Notes: a model not told the origin generated them from the letters alone. Numbered from the stretch's first letter, positions 37,784 through 47,333 are shown. The stretch: 64,000 bases of DNA from Terriglobia bacterium (GCA_028716525.1 JAQUPQ010000004.1:80628-144627); one strand, 5' to 3'. Numbers and translations: made by a program.

Positions 37784-38178
37784 TATTCGGCAGCCTCTTC
37801 CCGGATGTACTCCTCATATTCCTCGGCCGATAGCAGATCTTCCAATTCAGCCGGCTTCTTAATGTTGATCTCAATCAACCAGGCATCGCCGTGAGGGTCG
37901 TTGTTGATCAATTCCGGCGAATGGACCACTTTTTCATTCGTCTCCACGACTTCTCCCGATACCGGGCAGTAAATCTCAGAGACCGCCTTCACCGACTCTA
38001 CGGTCCCGAACGATTCGTTGGTGGCAAAGTGATCCCCCACCTTGGGGAGTTCGACGAAAACCACATCGCCCAATTGCTTTTGGGCGTAGGCGGTGATGCC
38101 TACTGTTCCTTTTTTGCCTTCCACTCGAATCCATTCGTGCTCTTTGGTGTACAAAAATTTTTCAGGATAGGTGCTCAT
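37783..38178 (-). CDS. gcvH: Glycine cleavage system H protein
   Basis: A small lipoyl carrier (131 residues). The lipoylated Lys is at about 64 in FGTVESVKAVSEIY; the N-terminus KFLYTKEHEWIRVEG and VGITAYAQKQLGDVVFVELP are canonical. The acidic tail AEEYEEYIREEAAE is normal for the family. GAGGAAAC precedes the ATG. It shuttles the aminomethyl group from GcvP to GcvT. A gap of 136 bases separates it from gcvT upstream. Confidence 0.97.
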   Translation of the reverse strand: MSTYPEKFLYTKEHEWIRVEGKKGTVGITAYAQKQLGDVVFVELPKVGDHFATNESFGTVESVKAVSEIYCPVSGEVVETNEKVVHSPELINNDPHGDAWLIEINIKKPAELEDLLSAEEYEEYIREEAAE

Positions 38179-38314
38179 GTTTCCTCAAATGAATTGAAAT
38201 AGGTGATGCAACCACGGTTCGAAGCAGGAAACTTCGAACCCTCCGCTCAAAGGACGAATTCAATTGAACAGAAGAATTGCCAAACCGCTTGAATCCCGCC
38301 AACTCTCGACGGCC

Positions 38315-39427
38315 TTACCTGTTGCGTTTATAAAAAGGCGTGGGGATGATTTTGGCGCCCACGGACCGCTGTCGAACTTGAATTTGTAATGGCGTGCCCG
38401 CTCTGGAGTGTTCCACAGGAACATAGGCCATCCCAATATTCCTTTTCAGAAAAGGCGCCGGAGACCCGCTGGTCACGTGTCCTGCGGGCTTGCCATCGAT
38501 CAACACGGGGTAATGATCCCGCGCGATTCCGGGTTCCACCATCTCAAATCCCACCAACATGCGTTTTACGCCTTCCTGCTTTTGCCGGACCAGCGGCTCG
38601 CGGCCAAGAAATTCACCCTTGTTGAGTTTGCAGATCCAGCCGAGGTTGGCTTCAAACACCGTCGTGGTGTCATCGATCTCGTGTCCGTAAAGAGCCATGG
38701 AGGCTTCCAATCGAAGCGTGTTGCGCGCCCCTAATCCTACCGGAACAATGCCGGCGCTCCGGCCGGCTTCCATAACACGATTCCACAGCTGCTGGGATTG
38801 CGAGGGATCAAAATAAATCTCGAATCCGTCTTCGCCGGTATATCCGGTCCGCGCGATCAGAGCCTCAACGCCATCCACTTTTCCAAAGGTAAACCAGTAA
38901 TATTTGATCGCAGCCAGATCCGTGGCGGTCAACGCCTGCAAAACGGAAAGCGCGCGCGGGCCTTGAATGGCTAGTTGAGTGTATTGGGGACTGAGGTTCT
39001 TTACCTCGGCAGCAAAACGGTTGTTGGAGACAATCCAATTAAAATCTTTATCCGTGTTGGAGGCATTGACACATAAAAAATAATGATCGGAGTGAATGCG
39101 GTGAACCAGCAGGTCGTCGACAAAAGTTCCGTCGGGAGTCATCAGGCCGGCATACTGGATCTGTCCATCCGCCAATTTGGCCGCGTCGTTGGAAGTGACA
39201 TGCTGGACCAGCGCCAAGGCTTCCTGGCCTTGAATATCAATTTCTCCCATATGGGAAACGTCAAACATCCCGACGGCCGTCCGCACAGCCTGATGTTCTT
39301 GAACAATGCCCGAGTACTCGACGGGCATTTCCCATCCGCCAAAGTCCACCATTTTGGCGTGGAGGCTGTGATGAAGGGAATTGAGAGCGGTTTTTTTCAG
39401 GGTTTGACTCTCAGCGGCGGTTGACAC
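38315..39427 (-). CDS. gcvT: Aminomethyltransferase (glycine cleavage T protein)
   Basis: The folate-dependent T protein (370 residues) releases ammonia and forms 5,10-methylene-tetrahydrofolate. Characteristic segments are HHSLHAKMVDFGGWEMPVEY, GMFDVSHMGEIDIQG, LAIQGPRALSVLQ, and GYTGEDGFEIYF; the C-terminal domain has GMAYVPVEHSRAGTP. GTG 39427 is supported by AGGAAG six bases upstream; the frame extends further without a signal. It is the first gene of the gcv cluster. Confidence 0.95.
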   Translation of the reverse strand: MSTAAESQTLKKTALNSLHHSLHAKMVDFGGWEMPVEYSGIVQEHQAVRTAVGMFDVSHMGEIDIQGQEALALVQHVTSNDAAKLADGQIQYAGLMTPDGTFVDDLLVHRIHSDHYFLCVNASNTDKDFNWIVSNNRFAAEVKNLSPQYTQLAIQGPRALSVLQALTATDLAAIKYYWFTFGKVDGVEALIARTGYTGEDGFEIYFDPSQSQQLWNRVMEAGRSAGIVPVGLGARNTLRLEASMALYGHEIDDTTTVFEANLGWICKLNKGEFLGREPLVRQKQEGVKRMLVGFEMVEPGIARDHYPVLIDGKPAGHVTSGSPAPFLKRNIGMAYVPVEHSRAGTPLQIQVRQRSVGAKIIPTPFYKRNR

Positions 39428-39458
39428 GGTGACTTCCTGCGCAGAAATTCGAATTTGA

Positions 39459-39487
39459 AAACTAGCATAGCGGTTCTGGGGTGTCAA
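39459..39487 (-). promoter_or_regulatory. Candidate promoter for gcvT
   Basis: On the minus strand a perfect TTGACA (39487-39482) is followed after 17 bases by TAGTTT (39464-39459), which is weak. A TATGCT nearby has poor spacing. The region upstream of gcvT is only 108 bases and shows no clear glycine riboswitch. Confidence 0.35.
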
Positions 39488-39535
39488 GCTGGAAGCGGGA
39501 TGGATTTGCTGTGAACCCAATCAGATTTTCTCTCA

Positions 39536-40366
39536 CTAATGCGAGTCCCGCTCCAACTGATTTAGGATGGCTCTCAATGCGCGAATGACTTCTTCCCGTT
39601 CCACCTGCGAGCGGCGGAAACGCAGGTCCAAGGTAAAGTCTTTGGACGGGGGCATAAAGTGGAACACATAGTTCTGGGCGCGTTTAGCCGCCTCCGGTTT
39701 GCGCTCCAGGCGCGAAGCTTCACGAGTCAATCCCTGTTGTTTCATGCGGCGAATTGCCGACGCCATTTTTTCGCGCGAGGGCTGCCGCACCACTTCCAAG
39801 AGCATGGTCTTGGCCGTAATTCCGGCTTCGCGACAGGACTTCTTGATTTCATCGGGAAGGGAATTGATGGAGAGCGCTTCGGTCACGGAGGATCGGGATT
39901 TGCCGATCTTCTTCGCAATGTCGTGGTGGGTATATCCGAACCGGTCCGCCAAAGACTTCAATCCTTCGGCTTCTTCGAAGGCCGTCAAATCCTTTCGCTG
40001 CAGGTTTTCGATCAGCGCGATTTCAGCCACCTCGGAATCCGTGGCTTCTTTCTCAATGCACGGAACTTCTTTCAATCCGGCGCGGACGCTGGCCATGTAA
40101 CGGCGCTCTCCGGAGATGATCATGAACTTTTGCGTTTCCCCGTTGTAGCGCACCAGAATGGGTTCCAACACGCCTTTTTCCTTGATGGAGGCCACCAGCT
40201 CATCCAATTCACCCATGGACTGGCGGGGTTGGTCGGGGTTGGGTTCAATGCGGTCCAGGGCAATCATGCGTCCCAACGGTGCGCCGGTCTTGGAAGTGAG
40301 CGCGTCGACGTAATGTGCGTCGTGGCGCATGTGCAGAACGGTCGGTAATCCAGCACGCTTAGGCAC
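39536..40366 (-). CDS. parB: Chromosome partitioning protein ParB
   Basis: A 276-residue ParB/Spo0J family protein that binds parS sites and spreads as a CTP-gated clamp. Visible are IALDRIEPNPDQPRQSMGEL, the nucleotide-binding GERRYMASVRAGLKEVPCI, IENLQRKDLTAFEEAEGL, and the HTH in HHDIAKKIGKSRSSVTEAL. GTG 40366 is supported by GGAGG eight bases upstream and overlaps the end of parA by eight bases. The longer frame within parA is rejected. The C-terminal part (FTLDLRFRRSQVEREEVIRA) differs from the usual ParB dimer domain. Confidence 0.9.
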   Translation of the reverse strand: MPKRAGLPTVLHMRHDAHYVDALTSKTGAPLGRMIALDRIEPNPDQPRQSMGELDELVASIKEKGVLEPILVRYNGETQKFMIISGERRYMASVRAGLKEVPCIEKEATDSEVAEIALIENLQRKDLTAFEEAEGLKSLADRFGYTHHDIAKKIGKSRSSVTEALSINSLPDEIKKSCREAGITAKTMLLEVVRQPSREKMASAIRRMKQQGLTREASRLERKPEAAKRAQNYVFHFMPPSKDFTLDLRFRRSQVEREEVIRALRAILNQLERDSH

Positions 40367-41114
40367 GTCTGAGAACCTCCTCCGAAAGTTTGTAGTACTC
40401 GGCCGCCCCGGTCGAGTCCGGAGCGAAGGTAAAAATGGATTCTCGATAGGCGGGACTCTCTTCCAGGCGCACGCTCTTCGAGATGGTGGTCCTGAATACA
40501 TTATCGGAAAACACCTTGCGAATCTGCGAGGTGATATCCTTGGAGAGCTTGGTGCGTTTGTCGACGAGCGTAATCAGCACCCCGATGATTTTCAAATTAG
40601 GATTTGCCCGGGCTTTCACCTTTTCGATTGTTTCCAACAAATCGTCTGTTCCTTCCAGCGCAAAGTAGGAGGCTTGAATGGGAACCAGCAAATGGGAGGA
40701 GGCCACCAGTGCATTTACCGTGGAGATTCCAAGTGCGGGCGGCGTGTCAATGACAATCACATCGTATTGCCCGCGAACCCGTGCCAGGGCTTCTTTGAGT
40801 CGAAAGGGGGCATCCAGATCGCCCGCCAGCTGGCTTTCCAACTTGGCCAACGAGATACGAGCCGGCGCTATGTCCAGATTCTTGATGGCCGTGTGGATGA
40901 TCACCTCTTTGACGTCGAATAAGGGATTGGCGAGGACGTCATACGTAGAATGTTGCAACGCCAACACATCGCAGAAGACAATCGAAGAGTTTGCTTGAGG
41001 GTCGATATCCACGAGAAGCGTGCGCTTCCCGCGCCGCGCCAGCGCCGAGGCGAGATTGATAGCCGTTGTTGTCTTTCCAACGCCACCTTTTTGATTGGCG
41101 ATGGCCAGGATCAC
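40359..41114 (-). CDS. parA: ParA family ATPase
   Basis: A Walker-type ATPase of 251 residues that positions ParB-DNA complexes. The deviant Walker A is IANQKGGVGKTTTAINLA; Walker A' is LLVDIDPQANSS; Walker B is YDVIVIDTPPALG. GTG 41114 has GGAGG five bases upstream; TTG 41117 would be too close to it. It forms an operon with the overlapping parB. The pair lies beside gcv genes, not beside gidA or rsmG. Confidence 0.93.
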   Translation of the reverse strand: MILAIANQKGGVGKTTTAINLASALARRGKRTLLVDIDPQANSSIVFCDVLALQHSTYDVLANPLFDVKEVIIHTAIKNLDIAPARISLAKLESQLAGDLDAPFRLKEALARVRGQYDVIVIDTPPALGISTVNALVASSHLLVPIQASYFALEGTDDLLETIEKVKARANPNLKIIGVLITLVDKRTKLSKDITSQIRKVFSDNVFRTTISKSVRLEESPAYRESIFTFAPDSTGAAEYYKLSEEVLRRA

Positions 41115-41273
41115 CAAATCCTCCGCATTCGGGATGATGAAACGCGGTTACACGAACTCAACGCCATCCAATTCATCGGAAAAAGGTCGCCTCCGAACGG
41201 GCCGATCGGACAGTCGTATTCTAATCTGGAACTTGTTTATAGAGAAAGACTTTTCTTTGATCCTTAGGAAGGC

Positions 41274-41759
41274 TTACATCTTGTATTTGCCCATGTCTTC
41301 GCCGCTCAGATTTTCCAACCACCGCCTCAAGTTTTCATCCTTGAATTTGTCGGAGTTGATGACGGCCGACTTCGAAGCCTTCAACACTTCTTCATCCACG
41401 AAAATGGGCGAATCCATGCGCAATGCCACTGCCAGCGCATCGCTGGGCCGGGAATCGATGGAAACCAGCTGGCCGTCAATGCGTAACCATACCACGGCGT
41501 AAAAGGTGTCATCTTTCAGCTCGTTGACGACCACGCGTTGGACTGTGGCCCGCATGCCGATCAGAATGTTCTTGATCAGATCATGGGTCATGGGGCGCGG
41601 TGTTTGCACCTTCTCAATCTCGATGGCAATGGCGCTGGCTTCATAATTGCCGACCCAAATCGGCAACAGGGAAGGACCTTCGGCCTCTTTCAAGACCACG
41701 ATGGGCATGTTGGTGACTGGATCCAACATCAAACCGCGAATTTTCATTTCGATTTCCAT
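41274..41759 (-). CDS. Bifunctional nuclease family protein (DUF151)
   Basis: About 161 residues, matching the BFN/DUF151 family: KIRGLMLDPVTNMPIVVLKE, LLPIWVGNYEASAIAIEIE, and the strongly conserved VSIDSRPSDALAVALRMDSPIFVDEEVL. The family is named for reported bifunctional nuclease activity in plants; the role in bacteria is not established. ATG 41759 is preceded by GGAGGAG. It begins 12 bases after miaB and is probably cotranscribed with it. Confidence 0.87.
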   Translation of the reverse strand: MEIEMKIRGLMLDPVTNMPIVVLKEAEGPSLLPIWVGNYEASAIAIEIEKVQTPRPMTHDLIKNILIGMRATVQRVVVNELKDDTFYAVVWLRIDGQLVSIDSRPSDALAVALRMDSPIFVDEEVLKASKSAVINSDKFKDENLRRWLENLSGEDMGKYKM

Positions 41760-41771
41760 GCTCTCCTCCAC

Positions 41772-43148
41772 CTAGGTACCCATGCTAATTGCTTCGATGG
41801 TGCGGTCAGGCAGGATGTTGTCCCGCCCTTCCGGCTCTACAAGCAAACCCCACAAACTATTGGCCCCTGATCTTAAAATCTGGACGTGGACATACTGACC
41901 CGGCAAGGAAGCCGGTCCGTTGAAGTTCACCACGTAATTTGTGGCCGACCGGCCGCTCAGGGTGTTTTCATCCTTCACACTGCGACCGTCCACCAATACT
42001 TCCACGGTCCGACCGATCATCCTCTGAGCGAGTGTCACTTGAATTTCGTGCTGCCGATTCTGCAGGAAGGCGAGGCGGCGCGATTTTTCCTCGGCCGGAA
42101 GTGTGTCGGTGAACCCTTGGGCCGCCGTGTTCGGCCGGGGAGAATAGATGAAGGAATACATTTGTTGATAACCCACGGCCTCGACTAAACTCACTGTCTC
42201 TTCAAATTCCTTTTCGGTTTCGCCGGGGAATGCCACGATAACATCGGTGGAAATCGCTATCTCCCGTGGCGAACGTCGGATGAATGCCACCTTGCGTAGA
42301 TACTCTTCGCGGGTGTATTCGCGCCGCATGCGGGAAAGAACTGTGGAGGAACCCGACTGCACGGGTAGATGCACGGCGTTGCACAAAGCCGGGTGGGCAT
42401 CGATGGCTTCGACAATTTCAGGGACAAAGTTCTGAGGATTGGAGGTGGCAAATCGCACCCGACGGATGCCCGGAACCTCGGCGACGGCTCCCAACAGTTG
42501 CGCAAAGGTCCGTCGGCCGAGCGGGTCGCGGTAGGAATTCACATTTTGTCCGAGGAGTTGGACCTCGGTGTAACCGGCATCGACCAGTTTCAGGACGTCT
42601 TCAAGAACTTGTTGGCTGGATCGGCTGCGCTCCGGGCCACGGGTAAAAGGCACCACACAAAACGCGCACACATTGTTGCAGCCTTCGATGATCGTGATGT
42701 AGGCCCGATAGGGATGGAGCCGTTGGGTGATCTCGGTTTCAAAGCAATGATCGTCGTCTTGCGATGTGTCAATGACCTGATCCAGGCCGGCTTCAACTTG
42801 GCGCACCAGATGCGGCAGATTATGGTAACTGGCCGAACCCACCACCAGGTTCACGTTGGGCGCCCGTTTGAAAAACCTGGTGCCTTCCTGCTGAGCCACA
42901 CAGCCCAGAACGCCCACCTTCTTTTGCGGCGCCGTTTTGCGCAAGACCCCAAGACGCGAGAAAACCTTTTCCGCAGCTTTTTCCCGGATGCTGCAGGTGT
43001 TGAAGAAAACAAATCCGGCCTCTTCGACCGATTCCACGGGCTCATAACCGAGGGTTCTTAATGTGCCCGCCACCTTCTCGGAGTCGTGGACGTTCATGGC
43101 ACAACCGAACGTTTCGATGTAGAAGGTCTTTCTGTTCTTTGGGTTCAT
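41772..43148 (-). CDS. miaB: tRNA-2-methylthio-N6-dimethylallyladenosine synthase
   Basis: A radical-SAM methylthiotransferase (458 residues) that adds a 2-methylthio group at A37 of tRNA. The N-terminal UPF0004 domain has FYIETFGCAMNVHDSEKV and FFNTCSIREKAAEKVF with cluster cysteines. The radical SAM triad is in IIEGCNNVCAFCVVPFTRG, and the C-terminal TRAM domain follows (VEVLVDGRSVKDENTLSG). NTCSIREKAxxKV favours MiaB over MtaB or RimO. ATG 43148 fits the family N-terminus. Confidence 0.94.
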   Translation of the reverse strand: MNPKNRKTFYIETFGCAMNVHDSEKVAGTLRTLGYEPVESVEEAGFVFFNTCSIREKAAEKVFSRLGVLRKTAPQKKVGVLGCVAQQEGTRFFKRAPNVNLVVGSASYHNLPHLVRQVEAGLDQVIDTSQDDDHCFETEITQRLHPYRAYITIIEGCNNVCAFCVVPFTRGPERSRSSQQVLEDVLKLVDAGYTEVQLLGQNVNSYRDPLGRRTFAQLLGAVAEVPGIRRVRFATSNPQNFVPEIVEAIDAHPALCNAVHLPVQSGSSTVLSRMRREYTREEYLRKVAFIRRSPREIAISTDVIVAFPGETEKEFEETVSLVEAVGYQQMYSFIYSPRPNTAAQGFTDTLPAEEKSRRLAFLQNRQHEIQVTLAQRMIGRTVEVLVDGRSVKDENTLSGRSATNYVVNFNGPASLPGQYVHVQILRSGANSLWGLLVEPEGRDNILPDRTIEAISMGT

Positions 43149-43268
43149 CGTATGTATGGTGACCTTGGCCGTGCGGCACCGGTGGAAAATCCGATCGGGG
43201 CCATGTCCGGTCACTTCTCAGCCGGTAGAGAGACAAATCACCGTTTAGGGCCTGTCGCCCTCCAAGTC

Positions 43269-43300
43269 CAGAGCCGTACTCTCACTCAATCACGGCTCTG
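43269..43300. repeat. Inverted repeat at the 3' end of recN
   Basis: CAGAGCCGT (43269-43277) and ACGGCTCTG (43292-43300) are a perfect nine-base inverted repeat around a 14-base loop. It overlaps the recN stop codon at 43286. No T-run follows on the minus strand, so it is not a standard intrinsic terminator; it may protect the mRNA end. Confidence 0.45.
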
Positions 43301-44956
43301 TTTGATCAATTCTCGCGCGTGTTCTTTGACCGCGTCGGTGATTTTAGCACCGCTCAGCATTCTTGCCAATTCGTTAATCCGGGCCGCCTCGCGCAAATAC
43401 TCGATCCGGGTTACGGTGCGCCCGCGCTGTTCCACTTTTTCGACGAAATAATGATGATCGGCGAACGAAGCAATTTGGGGCAGATGGGTGACGCACAAAA
43501 TCTGGTTGTGTTGTGCCAGGCCTTTCAACTTGCGGCCCAACACTTCCGCCGTTCTTCCACCGATTCCGGAGTCGACTTCGTCGAACACCAGAGTTTTGAT
43601 TTTCGAATCCGCCTGGGTGATGGTTTTGAGCGCCAACATCAACCGCGAGATCTCTCCGCCGGATGCGATTTTCGATAAGGGTTTCAATTCTTCTCCGGGA
43701 TTCGGCGATAGAAGATATTCCACGGCGTCGATTCCCAGGGGGGAGAATTCGACCGCGGCCCCGCTGAATTTAATTTTGAATCGCGTCCGTTCCATCGCCA
43801 GTTCTTGAAGTTCCCGCTCCAGACGTTTCTCAAGCGAGGAGGCGGAGCGTTGGCGTGCGGCGGACAGCGCCTCGGCCTTTTTCTTGTAGCGGGCGGTCAA
43901 CTGCTCCCACTGATCCGCCAGTCGTTTCAATTCCTCGTCACGATTTTCCAGGGAGCTCAATCGTTCAACCACCTGATCATAGAACCTAAGAATATCTTCC
44001 ACGGTGGAGCCGTACTTGCGTCGAAGCTTTTCAATTTCAGCCAGACGGCTTTCCACTTGCTCCAATTTTTCGGGGCGGGCATCGATCTTCTGAAGATAGG
44101 CCCGCATGCTCGCCGCCACATCTTCAACCTGAATTCGAGTGGTGCGCAGTTGATCCAGCAATACCTGCAGCTTCTCATCGATGCGAGCCATCGATTCGAG
44201 CGTTTTTTCCGCGGCCGCGACATGCTGGGCGGCGGATCCCTCCGACTCGTAGAGCAAGCCGGACACTTCGCTGGCGGTCTCATAAAGCTTTGAAGCGTTC
44301 GCCAACAAGCGATGTTCCACGTTTAGTGTTTCATCTTCCCGGGGTTGGAGCCGGGCCGCCTCGATTTCCTGCCTTTGAAAATTCAGCAGATCCAGCAAGC
44401 GATTGCGGTCGGTTTCATTTTGCTCCAGGGAGTCTTTTTTCGCGCGCAGAACCGAGATTTCTGCCGACAAACTCGACAGCTCTTCCCGGGCGCTGTCGTG
44501 CCTGGCGAAAGCATCAAGCAGGTTCAGTTGCGCCTCCGCTTCCGTGAGTGCCTGCTGCTCGTTTTGTCCATGAATATCGACGAGCCAATGCCCCAGATTC
44601 TTGAGAGTAGCCGCTGTCGTGGGCTGCTGATTAATGAAAGCCCGGCTCTTTCCTTCCCGCGAAATTTCACGCTTCAAAATGAGCTCATGGTCTTCTACAA
44701 GCAGACCCAGGTCGTCTAAAAATTGATTCAGCTCGGGGATCTTTTGAATCTGAAAGACGCCGGAAATAGACGCCCGATCGGAACCTGTTCGTACCATCTC
44801 GGGGGAAGCTTTATTTCCCAGCAATAATCCCAAGGCATCCACTAGAATCGATTTTCCCGACCCGGTTTCGCCCGATAGAAGGTTCAAGCCGGACTGCAGG
44901 TTCAGTTCAAGCCGGTCGATCAGGGCGTAATTGGTGATGTACAAATGCTTCAACAT
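43286..44956 (-). CDS. recN: DNA repair protein RecN
   Basis: An SMC-like ATPase of 556 residues acting in double-strand break repair. The N-terminal HLYITNYALIDRLELNLQSG leads into Walker A GETGSGKSILVDALGLLLG; a long central coiled coil follows; the signature is LSKIASGGEISRLMLALKTI, Walker B is LVFDEVDSGIGGRTAEVLG, and the His switch is CVTHLPQIASFADHHY. ATG 44956 is chosen because family members begin ML-x-L-x-IxNxAlI. The length is normal. Confidence 0.95.
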   Translation of the reverse strand: MLKHLYITNYALIDRLELNLQSGLNLLSGETGSGKSILVDALGLLLGNKASPEMVRTGSDRASISGVFQIQKIPELNQFLDDLGLLVEDHELILKREISREGKSRAFINQQPTTAATLKNLGHWLVDIHGQNEQQALTEAEAQLNLLDAFARHDSAREELSSLSAEISVLRAKKDSLEQNETDRNRLLDLLNFQRQEIEAARLQPREDETLNVEHRLLANASKLYETASEVSGLLYESEGSAAQHVAAAEKTLESMARIDEKLQVLLDQLRTTRIQVEDVAASMRAYLQKIDARPEKLEQVESRLAEIEKLRRKYGSTVEDILRFYDQVVERLSSLENRDEELKRLADQWEQLTARYKKKAEALSAARQRSASSLEKRLERELQELAMERTRFKIKFSGAAVEFSPLGIDAVEYLLSPNPGEELKPLSKIASGGEISRLMLALKTITQADSKIKTLVFDEVDSGIGGRTAEVLGRKLKGLAQHNQILCVTHLPQIASFADHHYFVEKVEQRGRTVTRIEYLREAARINELARMLSGAKITDAVKEHARELIKQSRD

Positions 44957-45116
44957 GCTGGCAGAGTCTACCATAAGGGAAGCGTGTGAAGTAGCGGGCC
45001 GCAAACGCGGACGAAGACGGAAAATCGCCGGAGCAAGAGAGCCCCAACCAACCTTACGAGGTCACAGTTTCGTTTGCAAATTCAAGGAGTTAGCATTCCG
45101 GCAGTGGAAAAATGCG

Positions 45117-45145
45117 TTGACCTGTCGGAAGCACTATACTAAATT
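45117..45145 (+). promoter_or_regulatory. Candidate promoter for the tol-pal cluster
   Basis: TTGACC (45117-45122) is followed after 17 bases by TAAATT (45140-45145). TATACT at 45135-45140 is a better -10 by sequence but is too close to this -35. Either would start transcription 50-60 bases before tolQ. Confidence 0.4.
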
Positions 45146-45208
45146 GGCAGTTGAAACAACGGACCCAAACTTCAAGATGCAATCAAGCACGTGACAAGAG
45201 GAGGAACG

Positions 45209-45937
45209 TTGAGTGTCATGATTCCGTTGGGGTTGTTTTCCGCATCGTTTCTTTCGGATCGATATGTCAACATGGTGATGCAATCGGGATGGATGGCGAA
45301 ATTCGTTTTGATCATCCTGCTGTTTTTCTCGTTGCTTTCGTGGGCCATCATTTTGAAAAAATACAGTGTTTTTAAAAGGGCGCGCCGACAGAGCCAGCAG
45401 TTTTTGAATGTTTTCCGGCGCAGTCAGAAGCTTTCGGAGATCAGTGCGGGGTGCGAGCCGCTTCGCGGCGCCCCTTTAACGGAAATTTTTCTGGCGGGTT
45501 ACCAGGAGTTACAAACCCAGGTCGTGGTGGGGCGCAGCACACCGGGACAACCTGGAGGTCCTGAAACTCGACTGAAGAGCTTGGAATGTGTGCGTCGGGC
45601 GCTGCTCAGGGGTTCATCGGCGGAGCTTTCTAAACTTGAAAAGAAGCTGAACTGGCTGGCGACCACCGGTTCGGTGACACCGTTCATCGGCTTATTCGGG
45701 ACCGTGTGGGGAATCATTGATGCCTTTGAGGGTTTGGGAACGGCCGGAGGCGCCAGCCTGAAAGCCGTCGCCCCGGGAATATCAGAAGCGTTAATCACGA
45801 CGGCGGCCGGATTGTTTGCCGCGATTCCGGCGGTCATTTTTTACAATCATTTTCTCCACACGCTCAAAGATTTTGCTTCGGCGATGGATGATTTTTCGCT
45901 GGAGTTTTTGAATCTGACAGAACGGAATTTCTTGTAG
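45209..45937 (+). CDS. tolQ: TolQ/ExbB-type proton channel protein
   Basis: An inner-membrane component of the Tol-Pal system (about 242 residues) that forms the proton channel with TolR. Three membrane segments are expected: VLIILLFFSLLSWAIIL near the N-terminus, then two in the conserved C-terminal block, including TGSVTPFIGLFGTVWGIIDA and AALITTAAGLFAAIPAV-like residues (SEALITTAAGLFAAIPAVIF). TTG 45209 follows AGGAGG (45199-45204); ATG 45218 is an alternative. Tandem tolR, tolA, tolB, pal and cpoB downstream favour TolQ over ExbB. Confidence 0.92.
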   Translation: MSVMIPLGLFSASFLSDRYVNMVMQSGWMAKFVLIILLFFSLLSWAIILKKYSVFKRARRQSQQFLNVFRRSQKLSEISAGCEPLRGAPLTEIFLAGYQELQTQVVVGRSTPGQPGGPETRLKSLECVRRALLRGSSAELSKLEKKLNWLATTGSVTPFIGLFGTVWGIIDAFEGLGTAGGASLKAVAPGISEALITTAAGLFAAIPAVIFYNHFLHTLKDFASAMDDFSLEFLNLTERNFL

Positions 45938-46011
45938 ACTCAATCCCCGCCGCGGGTGGAATCAAGAGCGGCCGGCCGCGGCGAGAAGACCGATTTTGGA
46001 GGATATGGAAA

Positions 46012-46437
46012 ATGGCGATGACGACACCTCGAGGGACCGTCGAAACGTCCATGTCGGAAATCAACATCACGCCGTTGGTGGACGTGGTATTGGTGCTGCT
46101 CATTATTTTTATGATTACCGCACCGGTGCTGCAGTCGGCTATTGAAGTCAACCTTCCCCAAACCAAATCGGGAAAAGCATCGACAGAACAGCTGGTGGTC
46201 GTAACGATCACCAAGAAGCAGACCATCTATGTGGGAAATGACATGGTGAAGTTTGATCAGCTGGGTGACGTGGTGAAGCAGCGGACCTATGGATTGACGT
46301 CCCAGCCCGTTTACATCCGGGCCGACGATTCCGTTCCTTACGGCACGTTGGCCACCGTGTTGGACGGTCTGAAGTCCGCCGGATTCAGCGATGCCCAGCT
46401 GGTGACTACTCCATTTAACAAGTTACCCGGGAAATAA
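46012..46437 (+). CDS. tolR: TolR/ExbD-type protein
   Basis: A 141-residue biopolymer transport protein. One membrane segment near the N-terminus holds the conserved proton-path Asp at about 24 (NITPLVDVVLVLLIIFMIT). The periplasmic domain has IRADDSVPYGTLATVLDGLK, typical of ExbD/TolR. GGAGG lies upstream of the ATG. It works with TolQ to energise the TonB/TolA-type protein encoded next. Confidence 0.93.
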   Translation: MAMTTPRGTVETSMSEINITPLVDVVLVLLIIFMITAPVLQSAIEVNLPQTKSGKASTEQLVVVTITKKQTIYVGNDMVKFDQLGDVVKQRTYGLTSQPVYIRADDSVPYGTLATVLDGLKSAGFSDAQLVTTPFNKLPGK

Positions 46438-46493
46438 CACGAAGGGGCCTGTGGGGCCCTTCGGGGACGCGCGGCCACATAAAAGTCCTACCA

Positions 46494-47318
46494 ATGACAG
46501 GAGCCATCGAAAGTTTCAGGTTGTATGATTATTTCTCCCCGATCCCCGAGGACAGCATCAAGCGTACTCTTGTCGGATCCCTCCTTTTGCACGTCATTTT
46601 ATTCTCGCTCGGTATTTTCGGCGGGCCTCTTTTAAGCCATCTTTTCCCGAACAACGCGTTTCTAATTGGAGGAAATGGAGGTGTCGGCAGCACCATGCAC
46701 GTACAAGCGGTTTCCAGCTTGCCGGGGTTGAAACTCCCGGCTCCGGAACAACCGACCGAGAGTAAAGTGGCCAGCGAGAATGAAGGCTTATACCAGCCGC
46801 CGGAACAAGTCAAAAAGCCGACGGCGGAAAAAGACAATGAAAGGGCCTTGGCTTTGGAGGAGCTGAAAAGTTTGCAGCAAAAGATGCGAGAACAGCGTCG
46901 TCGCCAGAATTTGCCGCAGCCTCCGAACGCCGTCCCCTGGGGTCGGGGCGGGCAGCCCAATTTTTCTTACGGCGAATTTCGAGCCGGGGGTCGGAGCTCG
47001 GGCGGCGTGGGATTTGAAGGGAGTTTTGGTCAACAGTACGCTTGGTATGCGCGGGCCATCATTGACCGCATCAGTTCGAATTTTCAGGAACAGATGGTAG
47101 GGCAATCCGTTCAGAACGCGCCGCGCGTGTTTGTGACGTTTTCGATCGGGCGGGATGGAAGTGTCACGCACATTGAATTGCGTTCGTCGAGCGGCATTCC
47201 GACTTTCGACGCCATGGCCATCCGGTCGATCCAAGCCTCCAATCCCATGCCCCCGCTTCCTTCGGATTACTCCGGCAACAACGCCAGTGTGGAATGCTAT
47301 TTTGATTTTCGAAGATGA
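46494..47318 (+). CDS. TolA/TonB-like energy transducer
   Basis: A 274-residue protein with one N-terminal membrane segment (LVGSLLLHVILFSLGIFGG), a long Pro/Gln/Glu-rich helical stretch in the periplasm (ERALALEELKSLQQKMREQR), a Gly-rich linker and a C-terminal TonB/TolA-type domain (VFVTFSIGRDGSVTHIELRS, FDAMAIRSIQASNPMPPLP). By position it takes the TolA role and contacts TolB/Pal. The C-terminal domain looks more like TonB_C than Escherichia coli TolA, as is common outside Proteobacteria. Confidence 0.85.
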   Translation: MTGAIESFRLYDYFSPIPEDSIKRTLVGSLLLHVILFSLGIFGGPLLSHLFPNNAFLIGGNGGVGSTMHVQAVSSLPGLKLPAPEQPTESKVASENEGLYQPPEQVKKPTAEKDNERALALEELKSLQQKMREQRRRQNLPQPPNAVPWGRGGQPNFSYGEFRAGGRSSGGVGFEGSFGQQYAWYARAIIDRISSNFQEQMVGQSVQNAPRVFVTFSIGRDGSVTHIELRSSSGIPTFDAMAIRSIQASNPMPPLPSDYSGNNASVECYFDFRR

Positions 47319-47333
47319 ACTGGAGTTTTTCTC

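Noticed and set aside
39428..39535. Glycine riboswitch before gcvT
   Set aside because: The gap is only 108 bases and no tandem aptamer-like structure or terminator was visible.
43149..43285. Gene or RNA between miaB and recN
   Set aside because: Only 137 bases; beyond the inverted repeat at its edge nothing was recognised.
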